A DNA stretch of 6,033 nt from Salinisphaera sp. UBA6602 (GTDB lineage Bacteria > Pseudomonadota > Gammaproteobacteria > Nevskiales > Salinisphaeraceae), in the NCBI GenBank assembly GCA_002433465.1, contig DJIE01000275.1:1-6033 (forward strand), read 5' to 3'. Position numbers and translations under genes: made by a program. Below the pieces are notes generated by a model that saw nothing but the letters and a program-made list of their open reading frames with translations, was not told the DNA's origin and did no database searches. This document shows, one piece after another, positions 1 to 5,339 of this stretch; the first letter of the stretch is position 1, and the number at the start of each line of letters is the position of its first letter.

Positions 1-1
1 C

Positions 2-130
2 GGCCTGCCCTTCGCCGTGGTCTTAAAGCCGGACGGGACTGTGCACCGACGCCTACCCGATCTGTTTACGGTGAGCACTTTGAAAACAGCCATAGAAACC
101 AGTGGAGAGCAGACGCGTGTCAACCGGTAA
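2..130 (+). CDS. Thioredoxin/TlpA-like protein, C-terminal fragment
   Basis: The last 42 codons of a gene that begins before the window; it reads open from base 2 to the TAA at 128-130. The segment starts GLPFAVVLKPDGTV, which matches the pattern of thioredoxin-fold proteins of the TlpA/ResA/DsbE type: a cis-proline (P3 of the fragment) followed by a hydrophobic strand and a D-G turn, then a strand and a final helix (roughly LFTVSTLKTAIE). The CXXC active site would lie upstream and cannot be seen, so redox activity is unproven. The stop lies inside the start region of the next gene, a DsbD-alpha-like protein, with an overlap of 14 bases if that gene starts at 117. This suggests one operon for periplasmic thiol redox work. 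The fold is reasonably supported, but the exact family is uncertain from so short a piece. Confidence 0.62.
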   Translation, partial: GLPFAVVLKPDGTVHRRLPDLFTVSTLKTAIETSGEQTRVNR

Positions 131-746
131 AGATCTTGTGCTTCGCTGGCTGTTGCCTGCGACTGCCGCTATTGCGGCGGGTGGCTTTTTCCTGTTTTGG
201 CAGTCGCCCTCATCCGATGTCGCTGGTAAGACGCGAGCGGAAAAAGACGTTTCGGCTAAGGAGACCCGAAGCACTGGGCGGGATGCGACCGATCTTTACG
301 CGGCGTCCGAGTCGTCGATCGCCCCGAACGGCGCACCCGACTCGGGATTGACCCGGCAACGCTTCAGTGCAGCTCATGTAAACCTTGATGCGTTCCGGCA
401 AGGCGACAAGGTTCGAGTCGAACTCGACATCGAACCGGGTTGGCATATCAATGCGAATCCGGCTTCGTTCGATTTTCTTATACCGACCGAGGTGGACGTC
501 CTCGCCGACAACGTTCGATTAGCGGCCGACGTCGCTTACCCGACGGGCAATGAAATGGATGTCGGCCTCGACAGTCCGATCCGTGTTTATTCGGGCACCT
601 TGAACTTGACTATCACTCTTGCCGAACGTGCCGACATCGATCGCGCTACGGTAGAGGCCGACATACAGGCGTGCAACGACTCCGGGCTTTGCTTGCCGCC
701 TTCGACCCTATCGGCCTCGTTGGTCGGTTCAGCCGCTTCGCCTTGA
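117..746 (+). CDS. Membrane-anchored stand-alone DsbD N-terminal (alpha) domain protein
   Basis: A 209-residue protein with an N-terminal hydrophobic segment (about residues 9-28) that acts as an anchor or uncleaved signal, a Ser/Asp/Ala-rich linker (about 30-80), and then an immunoglobulin-like DsbD alpha domain (about 83-203). Typical family features are GWHINAN (108-114) followed by FLIPT (120-124), and a cysteine pair in ACNDSGLCLPP with C186 and C192. This C-x5-C spacing followed by PP is the same as the redox pair of the DsbD alpha domain, which hands electrons to periplasmic partners. The transmembrane beta and C-terminal gamma domains of full DsbD are absent, and the upstream thioredoxin-like protein may be the partner. 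The start is GTG at 117, with GGAG at 104-107 nine bases upstream. An in-frame GTG at 102 would add five residues but has no visible Shine-Dalgarno sequence. The domain call is good; the partner is inferred. Confidence 0.82.
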   Translation: MSTGKDLVLRWLLPATAAIAAGGFFLFWQSPSSDVAGKTRAEKDVSAKETRSTGRDATDLYAASESSIAPNGAPDSGLTRQRFSAAHVNLDAFRQGDKVRVELDIEPGWHINANPASFDFLIPTEVDVLADNVRLAADVAYPTGNEMDVGLDSPIRVYSGTLNLTITLAERADIDRATVEADIQACNDSGLCLPPSTLSASLVGSAASP

Positions 747-867
747 CAGCGAGGGCAACCGGGCCCCGAGTCCGTATCCCTGGTGCCACGTTCAAGCCAG
801 GGCGGCGCATCGATTTTTGACACTACCATTGAAACTTATCGCCGCCATGGCCATCTAACATTATGTG

Positions 868-1215
868 ATGCGTGTAATAGCCACATTCATACTGTTCTTC
901 GTTGCCATGATGGCCCAAGCTGTCGCACCCGTGGTCACGCACGTCCACGAAGCGTCGTCGAACGCAACCGCTGCAGCCCAACACGTATCACAAGAGAATG
1001 CCGCGCAAGCGGATCACGGCGGGCACAATGGGGGTGCCGAATTTGCGCCCCATTGCACGGCTAGCGGCCATTGCCCATCAAGCGCCATCAACGCCGAAAG
1101 CATGTTGTACGGCAGGCTGTTTGCCCGCGCTACGAAGATCGCCGGCCGCATTCGTGATGACGCTGCACCCGGCTTCGCCTTCCCGCCCTACCGTCCCCCG
1201 TCTCCATTGTCATAG
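868..1215 (+). CDS. Small secreted His/Cys-containing protein, CopL/CzcI/DUF2946-like
   Basis: A 115-residue protein with a signal peptide (hydrophobic core about residues 4-20, likely cut near A18 or A20). The mature part has scattered histidines (H25, H27, H39, H50, H53, H62, H68) and a C-x5-C pair in CTASGHC (C63, C69), then SSAIN, and ends in a proline-rich tail with PPYRPP (106-111). Small exported proteins with His/Cys clusters and a Pro/Arg C-terminal motif are common in copper and Co/Zn/Cd resistance clusters (CopL, CzcI, DUF2946), and I infer a periplasmic metal-binding or sensing role. It shares the GHC-SSA-N block and the PPYRPP tail with the protein at 2011-2379, so the two look like paralogues. 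ATG 868 is preferred over the adjoining GTG 865; neither has a clear Shine-Dalgarno sequence. A terminator-like hairpin follows at 1226. The family name is tentative. Confidence 0.68.
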   Translation: MRVIATFILFFVAMMAQAVAPVVTHVHEASSNATAAAQHVSQENAAQADHGGHNGGAEFAPHCTASGHCPSSAINAESMLYGRLFARATKIAGRIRDDAAPGFAFPPYRPPSPLS

Positions 1216-1225
1216 CCAACTGTAT

Positions 1226-1251
1226 CGGTGCACGTCGATGCACCGTTTTGT
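1226..1251 (+). terminator. Rho-independent terminator-like hairpin
   Basis: A perfect 7-bp stem, CGGTGCA (1226-1232) with TGCACCG (1239-1245), a 6-base loop, and then TTTTGT. It starts 11 bases after the stop of the small His/Cys protein gene, which fits a terminator for that gene. Confidence 0.6.
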
Positions 1252-1314
1252 CGACTAATCAACGGTCACGATCGGCCGACATCTCGGATTGATCTCGACT
1301 GTTTGACAAGCGAG

Positions 1315-1349
1315 TTCGCACGATTCGTTTCGCATCCCGGACATGCGAA
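1315..1349. promoter_or_regulatory. Inverted repeat with an extra half-site upstream of the 1425 gene (possible operator)
   Basis: TTCGCAT (1329-1335) and ATGCGAA (1343-1349) form a perfect 7-bp inverted repeat around a 7-base centre. A further TTCGCA half-site lies at 1315-1320, exactly 14 bases upstream of the first arm. There is a TTGACA at 1303-1308, but no good -10 box at normal spacing. The position, in the 209-base gap before a gene that seems to be independently transcribed, suggests a regulator site. The regulator is unknown and the symmetry could be chance. Confidence 0.3.
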
Positions 1350-1424
1350 CTCACTATCACTGACATGGCGAAACGTTTGTTTTGCAACAGACGGACACCC
1401 TGTCAATACGATGGAGACAGAGAC

Positions 1425-1925
1425 ATGTATCACCCAACGAAAACGTCGGCGTTTATTTCGCTGCTCTCGGCAGGCGCCATCGCGCTCGGCAGCGTCGCGG
1501 TTGCGTCCGCGCATATTAGCCGGTTCGAAGACCTATCAACAGCCAACGGTATGTCCGGACAACGCATTAGCGATGCGGCTTTAAATAAGCCCGACGAAAG
1601 ACGTGCCCTGAATAAGCAGATCCCTGGAAAAACCGAGCGCCGAGCGCCGTGGAATACGTCGATCGATAGCGCATCCCTCGGGCATTCCGGAAGCAATCAC
1701 GGAATGTCGCCGATACGCGGCCAAGATGCGGGGCCCAGAGGCAGTGACGACTACGACATCTCTGCAGATAGGGCAAATGCCAGTAACGGGTCAATCGATA
1801 GTTCAACGTCGGGCGACTCGATCAGCAATCAAGGAATGGAACGCGGGAGGGAACTTCCGAAAGACGATCCGGCTCACACCAGCCCTCGTTCACACATCCA
1901 CGCTGGCCCGCACAAAGATCAATAA
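1425..1925 (+). CDS. Secreted low-complexity protein of unknown function with internal repeats
   Basis: I do not recognise this 166-residue protein. It has a clear signal peptide (core about 9-28, ending ASA, likely cut after A29). The mature part is hydrophilic, rich in Ser, Asp, Asn, Gly and Arg, has no cysteine and is probably disordered. Two repeats are visible: SIDSASLGHSGSNHGM (79-94) and SIDSSTSGDSISNQGM (123-138) share 10 of 16 positions, and ALNK followed by ERR occurs twice at 52-73. The C-terminal end holds H151, H157, H159 and H163. ATG 1425 is chosen because GGAG at 1413-1416 lies 8 bases upstream and the signal peptide starts there; an in-frame ATG at 1365 lacks both. It sits between the two paralogous His/Cys proteins and is followed by a strong terminator. 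Export and location suggest a metal-related periplasmic role, but this is only inference. Confidence 0.68.
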   Translation: MYHPTKTSAFISLLSAGAIALGSVAVASAHISRFEDLSTANGMSGQRISDAALNKPDERRALNKQIPGKTERRAPWNTSIDSASLGHSGSNHGMSPIRGQDAGPRGSDDYDISADRANASNGSIDSSTSGDSISNQGMERGRELPKDDPAHTSPRSHIHAGPHKDQ

Positions 1926-1941
1926 CGTGATTGATGAGATT

Positions 1942-1969
1942 GGGGCGGCATTTGCCGCCCCTCTTCTTG
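1942..1969 (+). terminator. Strong rho-independent terminator
   Basis: A perfect 8-bp GC-rich stem, GGGGCGGC (1942-1949) with GCCGCCCC (1954-1961), closes an ATTT loop and is followed by the T-rich TCTTCTT. It starts 17 bases after the stop at 1925. This is the clearest terminator in the window and separates the 1425 gene from the next one. Confidence 0.82.
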
Positions 1970-1973
1970 TAGC

Positions 1974-2002
1974 TTGAGCTGCTGCCCCTAAGCCGTTATC
2001 GT
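1974..2002 (+). promoter_or_regulatory. Candidate promoter just upstream of the 2011 gene
   Basis: TTGAGC (1974-1979) and TATCGT (1997-2002) each match 4 of 6 sigma-70 consensus positions and are exactly 17 bases apart. The strong terminator ending near 1969 means the 2011 gene needs its own promoter in a gap of only about 40 bases. Transcription would start close to 2009, making the message almost leaderless, which fits the lack of a visible Shine-Dalgarno sequence. The match is weak. Confidence 0.3.
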
Positions 2003-2010
2003 AGTCCGTA

Positions 2011-2379
2011 ATGCGTGCATCGATTGCCATACTTCTGCTGTTGCAAATGCTGGTAGCGCAAGCCGGTGTTTACGGCATGTCGTGCATGCATGTCACCAGT
2101 CAATCGTCCGTCGGCGGCGTATCGGCAGTCCATACGCACGCGCAAACAGCAAGCCATGCCAGTGCCGAAGAGCAGGCAACGGACGATGGATCCGATAGCC
2201 ACGAACCCTGCTGTTGCGCGTTCGTAGGGCATTGTTCGTCGAGCGCGGTCAACGATCACTCGTTGGATGGTCCGCAGTACCCTCCCGCTGCGCATTTTGC
2301 GAGTCGCGCTGTCGACGCGGTTGCGCGTGGCTTTAACCGCCCGCCCTATCGCCCCCCCCGTCTCTCGTCACATAGCTGA
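2011..2379 (+). CDS. Small secreted His/Cys-rich protein, CopL/CzcI/DUF2946-like (paralogue)
   Basis: A 122-residue protein with a signal peptide (core about 5-18, likely cut near A18 or G22). The mature part carries five cysteines (C25, a CCC run at 67-69, and C75) and nine histidines (H27, H41, H43, H49, H64, H74, H83, H95, H121), a likely soft-metal-binding set. The block CAFVGHCSSSAVN (69-81) matches CTASGHCPSSAIN of the 868-1215 protein at 8 of 13 positions, and both end with PPYRPP (111-116 here). This supports duplication followed by divergence. The role is inferred as periplasmic copper binding or sensing; a CopL or CzcI label is tentative. There is no clear Shine-Dalgarno sequence before ATG 2011. 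A run of eight C (2352-2359) inside the PPYRPP-coding region could slip during replication and alter the last residues. Confidence 0.68.
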   Translation: MRASIAILLLLQMLVAQAGVYGMSCMHVTSQSSVGGVSAVHTHAQTASHASAEEQATDDGSDSHEPCCCAFVGHCSSSAVNDHSLDGPQYPPAAHFASRAVDAVARGFNRPPYRPPRLSSHS

Positions 2380-2386
2380 AACCCTA

Positions 2387-2411
2387 CGGCGCATTGCTCG
2401 CGCCGATTATT
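2387..2411 (+). terminator. Weak terminator-like hairpin
   Basis: A perfect 6-bp stem, CGGCGC (2387-2392) with GCGCCG (2400-2405), a 7-base loop, and then ATTATT. It lies 8 bases after the stop at 2379. The tail is AT-rich but not a true T-run, so termination may be partial. Confidence 0.42.
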
Positions 2412-2453
2412 CAGCTCGAACGGCGTTGTAAATCGCACAGCCTATTTTCGTCC

Positions 2454-2469
2454 GAACCTGATCCGGTTC
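2454..2469. promoter_or_regulatory. Short dyad upstream of the cytochrome-copAB operon
   Basis: GAACC (2454-2458) and GGTTC (2465-2469) form an inverted repeat with a 6-base centre, about 80 bases before the cytochrome start. This 172-base gap (2380-2551) is where the operon promoter should lie. I see no convincing -35/-10 pair; GATAGA at 2471-2476 is at best a weak -10. The dyad might be an operator, but its arms are short. Confidence 0.2.
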
Positions 2470-2551
2470 AGATAGAAAGCGCACTTTATGCCGCTCGGCA
2501 CAAGTGTTCGACTCGAGTTGCGCGCGCTCGCCGTTCCTTGGAGACGAAACA

Positions 2552-3367
2552 ATGCAAGTCTTTAAAATCGCGCTGACGACGCTGGTCGTCGGCATTCTGG
2601 CCCTAGGCGCGGCGGCGGCCGGCGTGGTTTATTCCGGCGCCTACAACGTCGCCGCCACCGACAAGCACTGGCCGATTACCTACTGGGTACTCAATCAGGC
2701 AGTCCATCGCTCGGTCGAACGGCAGTCGGCCGATATCGAGGCGCCCGAGTTAGGCGGCGAACAGCAACTGCTCGCCGGAGCCGCCAATTTCGACGCCATG
2801 TGTGCCGGGTGCCACGCCCCGCCCGGCGCCAGGCCTTCGGTAGCTGCCCAGGGAATGAACCCGGAGCCGCCCGGCTTGGCCCACGCCGGCGCAGAGATGT
2901 CGGCCAGCGAGATCTACTGGATTCTCAAGCACGGCATCAAGGCGTCGGGCATGCCCGCCTGGGGCAGTACCCACAGCGACGCCGACCTTTGGGCCATGAC
3001 CGCGTTCGTCAAGCAGTGGCCCGAAATGTCCGAGACCGACTATGAGCAGATGCTGGCGTCCGCCGAGACGAGCGGCATCGGCCATCACGCTGGCGGTGGC
3101 GGCCACGACGGTGGCGGCCACAGCGATGGGCAAGGCGACGACCAGGGCGGCGGCCATCACAACGGTGGCGGCAAAGGCTCTGATGGCAACAACGCCGATC
3201 ACAAGTCTGGCGGCCACGGCGATGGCGATCAGGGCGGCGGCCACGACGACGGTGGTAACAAAAGCTCTGTTGGCAACAATTCCGATGACAAAGCGGGTGG
3301 CCATGACGATACCGATGGGCGCGATAGCGCTGCCGATTCACATAACGACGACGGACACGCGCATTGA
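2552..3367 (+). CDS. c-type cytochrome with His/Gly/Asp-rich C-terminal tail
   Basis: A 271-residue protein with three parts. An N-terminal hydrophobic segment (about residues 5-27) is a signal or anchor. A single cytochrome c domain (about 60-170) follows, with the heme-attachment motif CAGCH (C84, C87, H88) and a likely distal ligand M134 in SGMPAWG; WILKHGIK just before it is typical of a family of small cytochromes found near copper and oxidase genes. From about 177 to the end is a tail of almost only Gly, His, Asp, Asn, Ser and Lys, with 13 histidines, which probably binds metal ions. ATG 2552 is chosen: GGAG at 2540-2543 lies 8 bases upstream and the hydrophobic segment starts there; an in-frame ATG at 2504 has neither. 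copA begins 61 bases downstream, so they are likely co-transcribed. It may carry electrons to or from CopA or a respiratory oxidase, while the tail buffers copper (inference). Confidence 0.88.
   Translation: MQVFKIALTTLVVGILALGAAAAGVVYSGAYNVAATDKHWPITYWVLNQAVHRSVERQSADIEAPELGGEQQLLAGAANFDAMCAGCHAPPGARPSVAAQGMNPEPPGLAHAGAEMSASEIYWILKHGIKASGMPAWGSTHSDADLWAMTAFVKQWPEMSETDYEQMLASAETSGIGHHAGGGGHDGGGHSDGQGDDQGGGHHNGGGKGSDGNNADHKSGGHGDGDQGGGHDDGGNKSSVGNNSDDKAGGHDDTDGRDSAADSHNDDGHAH
3140..3304 (+). repeat. Two imperfect 87-base-period repeats coding the His-rich tail
   Basis: Residues 197-222 and 226-251 of the cytochrome align without gaps over 26 positions on the pattern DQGGGH--GG-K-S-GNN-D-K-GGH (bases 3140-3217 and 3227-3304; period 29 residues). 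The pattern points to internal duplication that extended the tail, followed by codon and residue divergence. Confidence 0.7.
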
Positions 3368-3392
3368 TGCGCGCGATAGAGCGAACGGCTCT
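3358..3392 (+). other. Intercistronic hairpins between the cytochrome gene and copA
   Basis: CGCGCA (3358-3363) pairs with TGCGCG (3368-3373) around a TTGA loop that includes part of the stop codon, and AGAGC (3378-3382) pairs with GCTCT (3388-3392). No T-run follows, so these look more like RNA-stability or processing elements than a terminator. The structures are small and could be chance. Confidence 0.27.
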
Positions 3393-3428
3393 CAGCTGAT
3401 TTAACGCAATTCTGGAAGGTACTTTATT

Positions 3429-5339
3429 ATGAGTAATCGAACACACGACAACGATAGACGCCGTCTTTTACGCGCCATGGGTGCAACCGGCCTGCTGGCC
3501 GGCTTCAATGCCTTGCTACCCGCTTACGCCCGCCCCGGTATGGGCCCCCAACTGAATACCGCAACGGCTCAGGTACCGGGCGGCACCCCCCGCGATGTGG
3601 ACATGGACGTGCATATCCGCCGCGAGATCATCGACATTGCAGGCGGGCGGTCCTCGGCGATTACCGTCAACAACACCGTCCCCGGGCCATTGGTAGAACT
3701 TTGGGAGGGCAAGACCGCCCGCCTGCGCGTGCACAACCATCTCGACGAGTCCACGTCGATCCATTGGCACGGCATCCTGCTGCCGTTCCAGATGGACGGC
3801 GTCCCCGGGGTCGTGTTTCCCGGCATCGATCCCGGCGACACCTTCGAGGTCGAGTTCCCGGTTCGCCAGTACGGCACCTACTGGTACCACAGCCATACCG
3901 GTCTACAGGAACAGCTGGGCCAGTACGGGCCGCTGGTCATCCACCCGCAGAGCCGCGAGGACCATATCGACGCCGACCGCGAATACGTCGTGGTTCTGAG
4001 CGACTGGACTTTCGAGGATCCGCACCGGCTACTGGCCAAGCTCAAGAAGATGAGCGATTACTACAACTTCAGCGAGCGCACGGTCGCCGACTTTGCCGAG
4101 GACGTCTCCAAGGCCGGCTGGGGCGCGACCCTGCGGGACCGCATGGCCTGGGGGAACATGCGTATGAGCCCGCGCGATATCGCAGACGTCACCGGCCACA
4201 CCTATACCTATTTGATGAACGGCATGCATCCCGATGCCAACTGGACGGCATTGTTCAAGCCCGGTGAACGCATTCGCCTGCGAGTGATCAACGCCTCGGC
4301 CATGAGCTATTTCAACGTCCGCATCCCGGGCCTGCCCATGAGTGTGGTGGCTTCCGACGGCCAGAACGTCGAGCCGGTGGAAACCGACGAGTTCCAGATC
4401 GGGGTGGCCGAGCGCTTCGACGTCGTGGTCGAGCCGAAAGCGGATCAGGCCTATACCCTAATGGCCGAGTCCATGGACCGCAGCGGCTACGCCCGCGGCA
4501 CGCTAGCCCCGCGGCCGGGCATGGATGCGTCCGTGCCGGCCCTGCGCGCCCAGCCAACGCGCACCATGGTCGACATGGGCATGGATATGGACATGATGAA
4601 CATGGACGGCATGAAGATGTCGGGCGGCGACGACATGGCAAAGATGGACATGTCGAAAAAAGGCCAGGGCATGGCCGGCATGTCTCATCAGGGCCACGAC
4701 ATGGGCACGATGAAACACGGCGACAACCCGATGTCGGGCATGGGCGCCGACAACAGCATCGCCATGATGGAACCGGCGGGTCCCGTGATCGCTCGACACG
4801 GTCCCGACGGTCATGGGCCCGGCAATATCACCACCGCGACCGTCCAGCGCAACCGCCTGGCCGAGCGCGGCACCGGCCTCAAGGATGTGCCGCACCGGGT
4901 GCTGACCTACAGCCAACTGCGCAACACCAAGCCCATGGCCGACAAACGCGAGCCGGCCAAGACCATCGAGCTACACCTGACCGGCAACATGGATCGCTAT
5001 ATGTGGTCGTTTGACGGGGTGAAGTACAGCGATACCGACAGCCCCATCGACTTCCCCTACAACGAGCGCGTGCGGCTGATCATGATCAACGACACCATGA
5101 TGGAGCACCCCATCCACCTGCACGGCATGTTCATGGAACTGGAAAACGACCAGGGCGATCATCTGCCGTTCCAGGACACCATCAGCGTACTGCCCGGCTC
5201 GCGTGTGTCGCTACTGGTCACCGCCAACGAGCCCGGCCGCTGGTTCTTCCATTGTCACCTTCTCTACCACATGGAAATGGGCATGGCCCGAGTTGTGCGG
5301 GTGGGCCCCCGCAGCCAAAAGGAGAACACCGATGTTTAA
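3429..5339 (+). CDS. copA: Copper resistance multicopper oxidase CopA (PcoA/CopA family)
   Basis: A 636-residue periplasmic multicopper oxidase, likely oxidising toxic Cu(I) to Cu(II) and binding extra copper. A twin-arginine signal is present (RRRLLR at 10-15, hydrophobic core 17-30, AYA near 32-34), fitting Tat export of a folded protein. The cupredoxin domains hold all four copper-site blocks: HWHG (112-115), HSH (154-156), HPIHLHG (560-566) and HCHLLYHMEMGM (608-619). Type 1 copper would be bound by H560, C609, H614 and M619; the remaining histidines form the trinuclear centre. A Met-rich segment at about 380-438 contains 18 methionines in MxM and MxxM spacing plus several His, as in CopA proteins, and probably binds Cu(I). 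Length is normal for the family. The start is supported by GGAAGG at 3414-3419, nine bases upstream. It lies 61 bases after the cytochrome gene and overlaps copB by 8 bases. Confidence 0.96.
   Translation: MSNRTHDNDRRRLLRAMGATGLLAGFNALLPAYARPGMGPQLNTATAQVPGGTPRDVDMDVHIRREIIDIAGGRSSAITVNNTVPGPLVELWEGKTARLRVHNHLDESTSIHWHGILLPFQMDGVPGVVFPGIDPGDTFEVEFPVRQYGTYWYHSHTGLQEQLGQYGPLVIHPQSREDHIDADREYVVVLSDWTFEDPHRLLAKLKKMSDYYNFSERTVADFAEDVSKAGWGATLRDRMAWGNMRMSPRDIADVTGHTYTYLMNGMHPDANWTALFKPGERIRLRVINASAMSYFNVRIPGLPMSVVASDGQNVEPVETDEFQIGVAERFDVVVEPKADQAYTLMAESMDRSGYARGTLAPRPGMDASVPALRAQPTRTMVDMGMDMDMMNMDGMKMSGGDDMAKMDMSKKGQGMAGMSHQGHDMGTMKHGDNPMSGMGADNSIAMMEPAGPVIARHGPDGHGPGNITTATVQRNRLAERGTGLKDVPHRVLTYSQLRNTKPMADKREPAKTIELHLTGNMDRYMWSFDGVKYSDTDSPIDFPYNERVRLIMINDTMMEHPIHLHGMFMELENDQGDHLPFQDTISVLPGSRVSLLVTANEPGRWFFHCHLLYHMEMGMARVVRVGPRSQKENTDV

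Noticed and set aside
778..802. CCCTGG/CCAGGG hairpin after the DsbD-alpha gene
   Set aside because: The stem is only 6 bp with a 13-base loop, and the T-run (814-818) is too far away for a convincing terminator.
817..861. TTGACA (817-822) and TTGAAA (829-834) as -35 boxes for the 868 gene
   Set aside because: No acceptable -10 box lies 15-19 bases downstream; TAACAT (856-861) is 21 bases from the nearer box.
1996..2295. Minus-strand ORF (99 codons) opposite the second His/Cys protein
   Set aside because: The plus-strand frame has a signal peptide and a paralogue in the window; the minus frame has neither.
2394..2576. Small plus-strand ORF (60 codons) in the gap before the cytochrome gene
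   Set aside because: No Shine-Dalgarno sequence, no signal peptide or recognisable motif, and it overruns the well-supported cytochrome start at 2552.
2750..3304. Long minus-strand ORF (184 codons) with a membrane-like Ala/Val-rich translation
   Set aside because: It lies opposite the cytochrome gene; the hydrophobic look arises from reading the Gly/His/Asp-rich repeat codons in reverse. No start signal or family motif.
3042..3404. Plus-strand Ala/Thr-rich ORF overlapping the cytochrome tail
   Set aside because: A shifted-frame reading of the repeat DNA with no plausible start or domain.
3701..4267. Plus-strand Arg/Pro-rich ORF inside copA
   Set aside because: A typical out-of-frame shadow in GC-rich coding DNA; Arg/Pro/Gly-rich composition and no conserved motif.
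4503..4916. Minus-strand His-rich ORF (137 codons) opposite copA
   Set aside because: ATG codons of the CopA Met-rich segment read as CAT (His) on the other strand; the copA frame has full family motifs.
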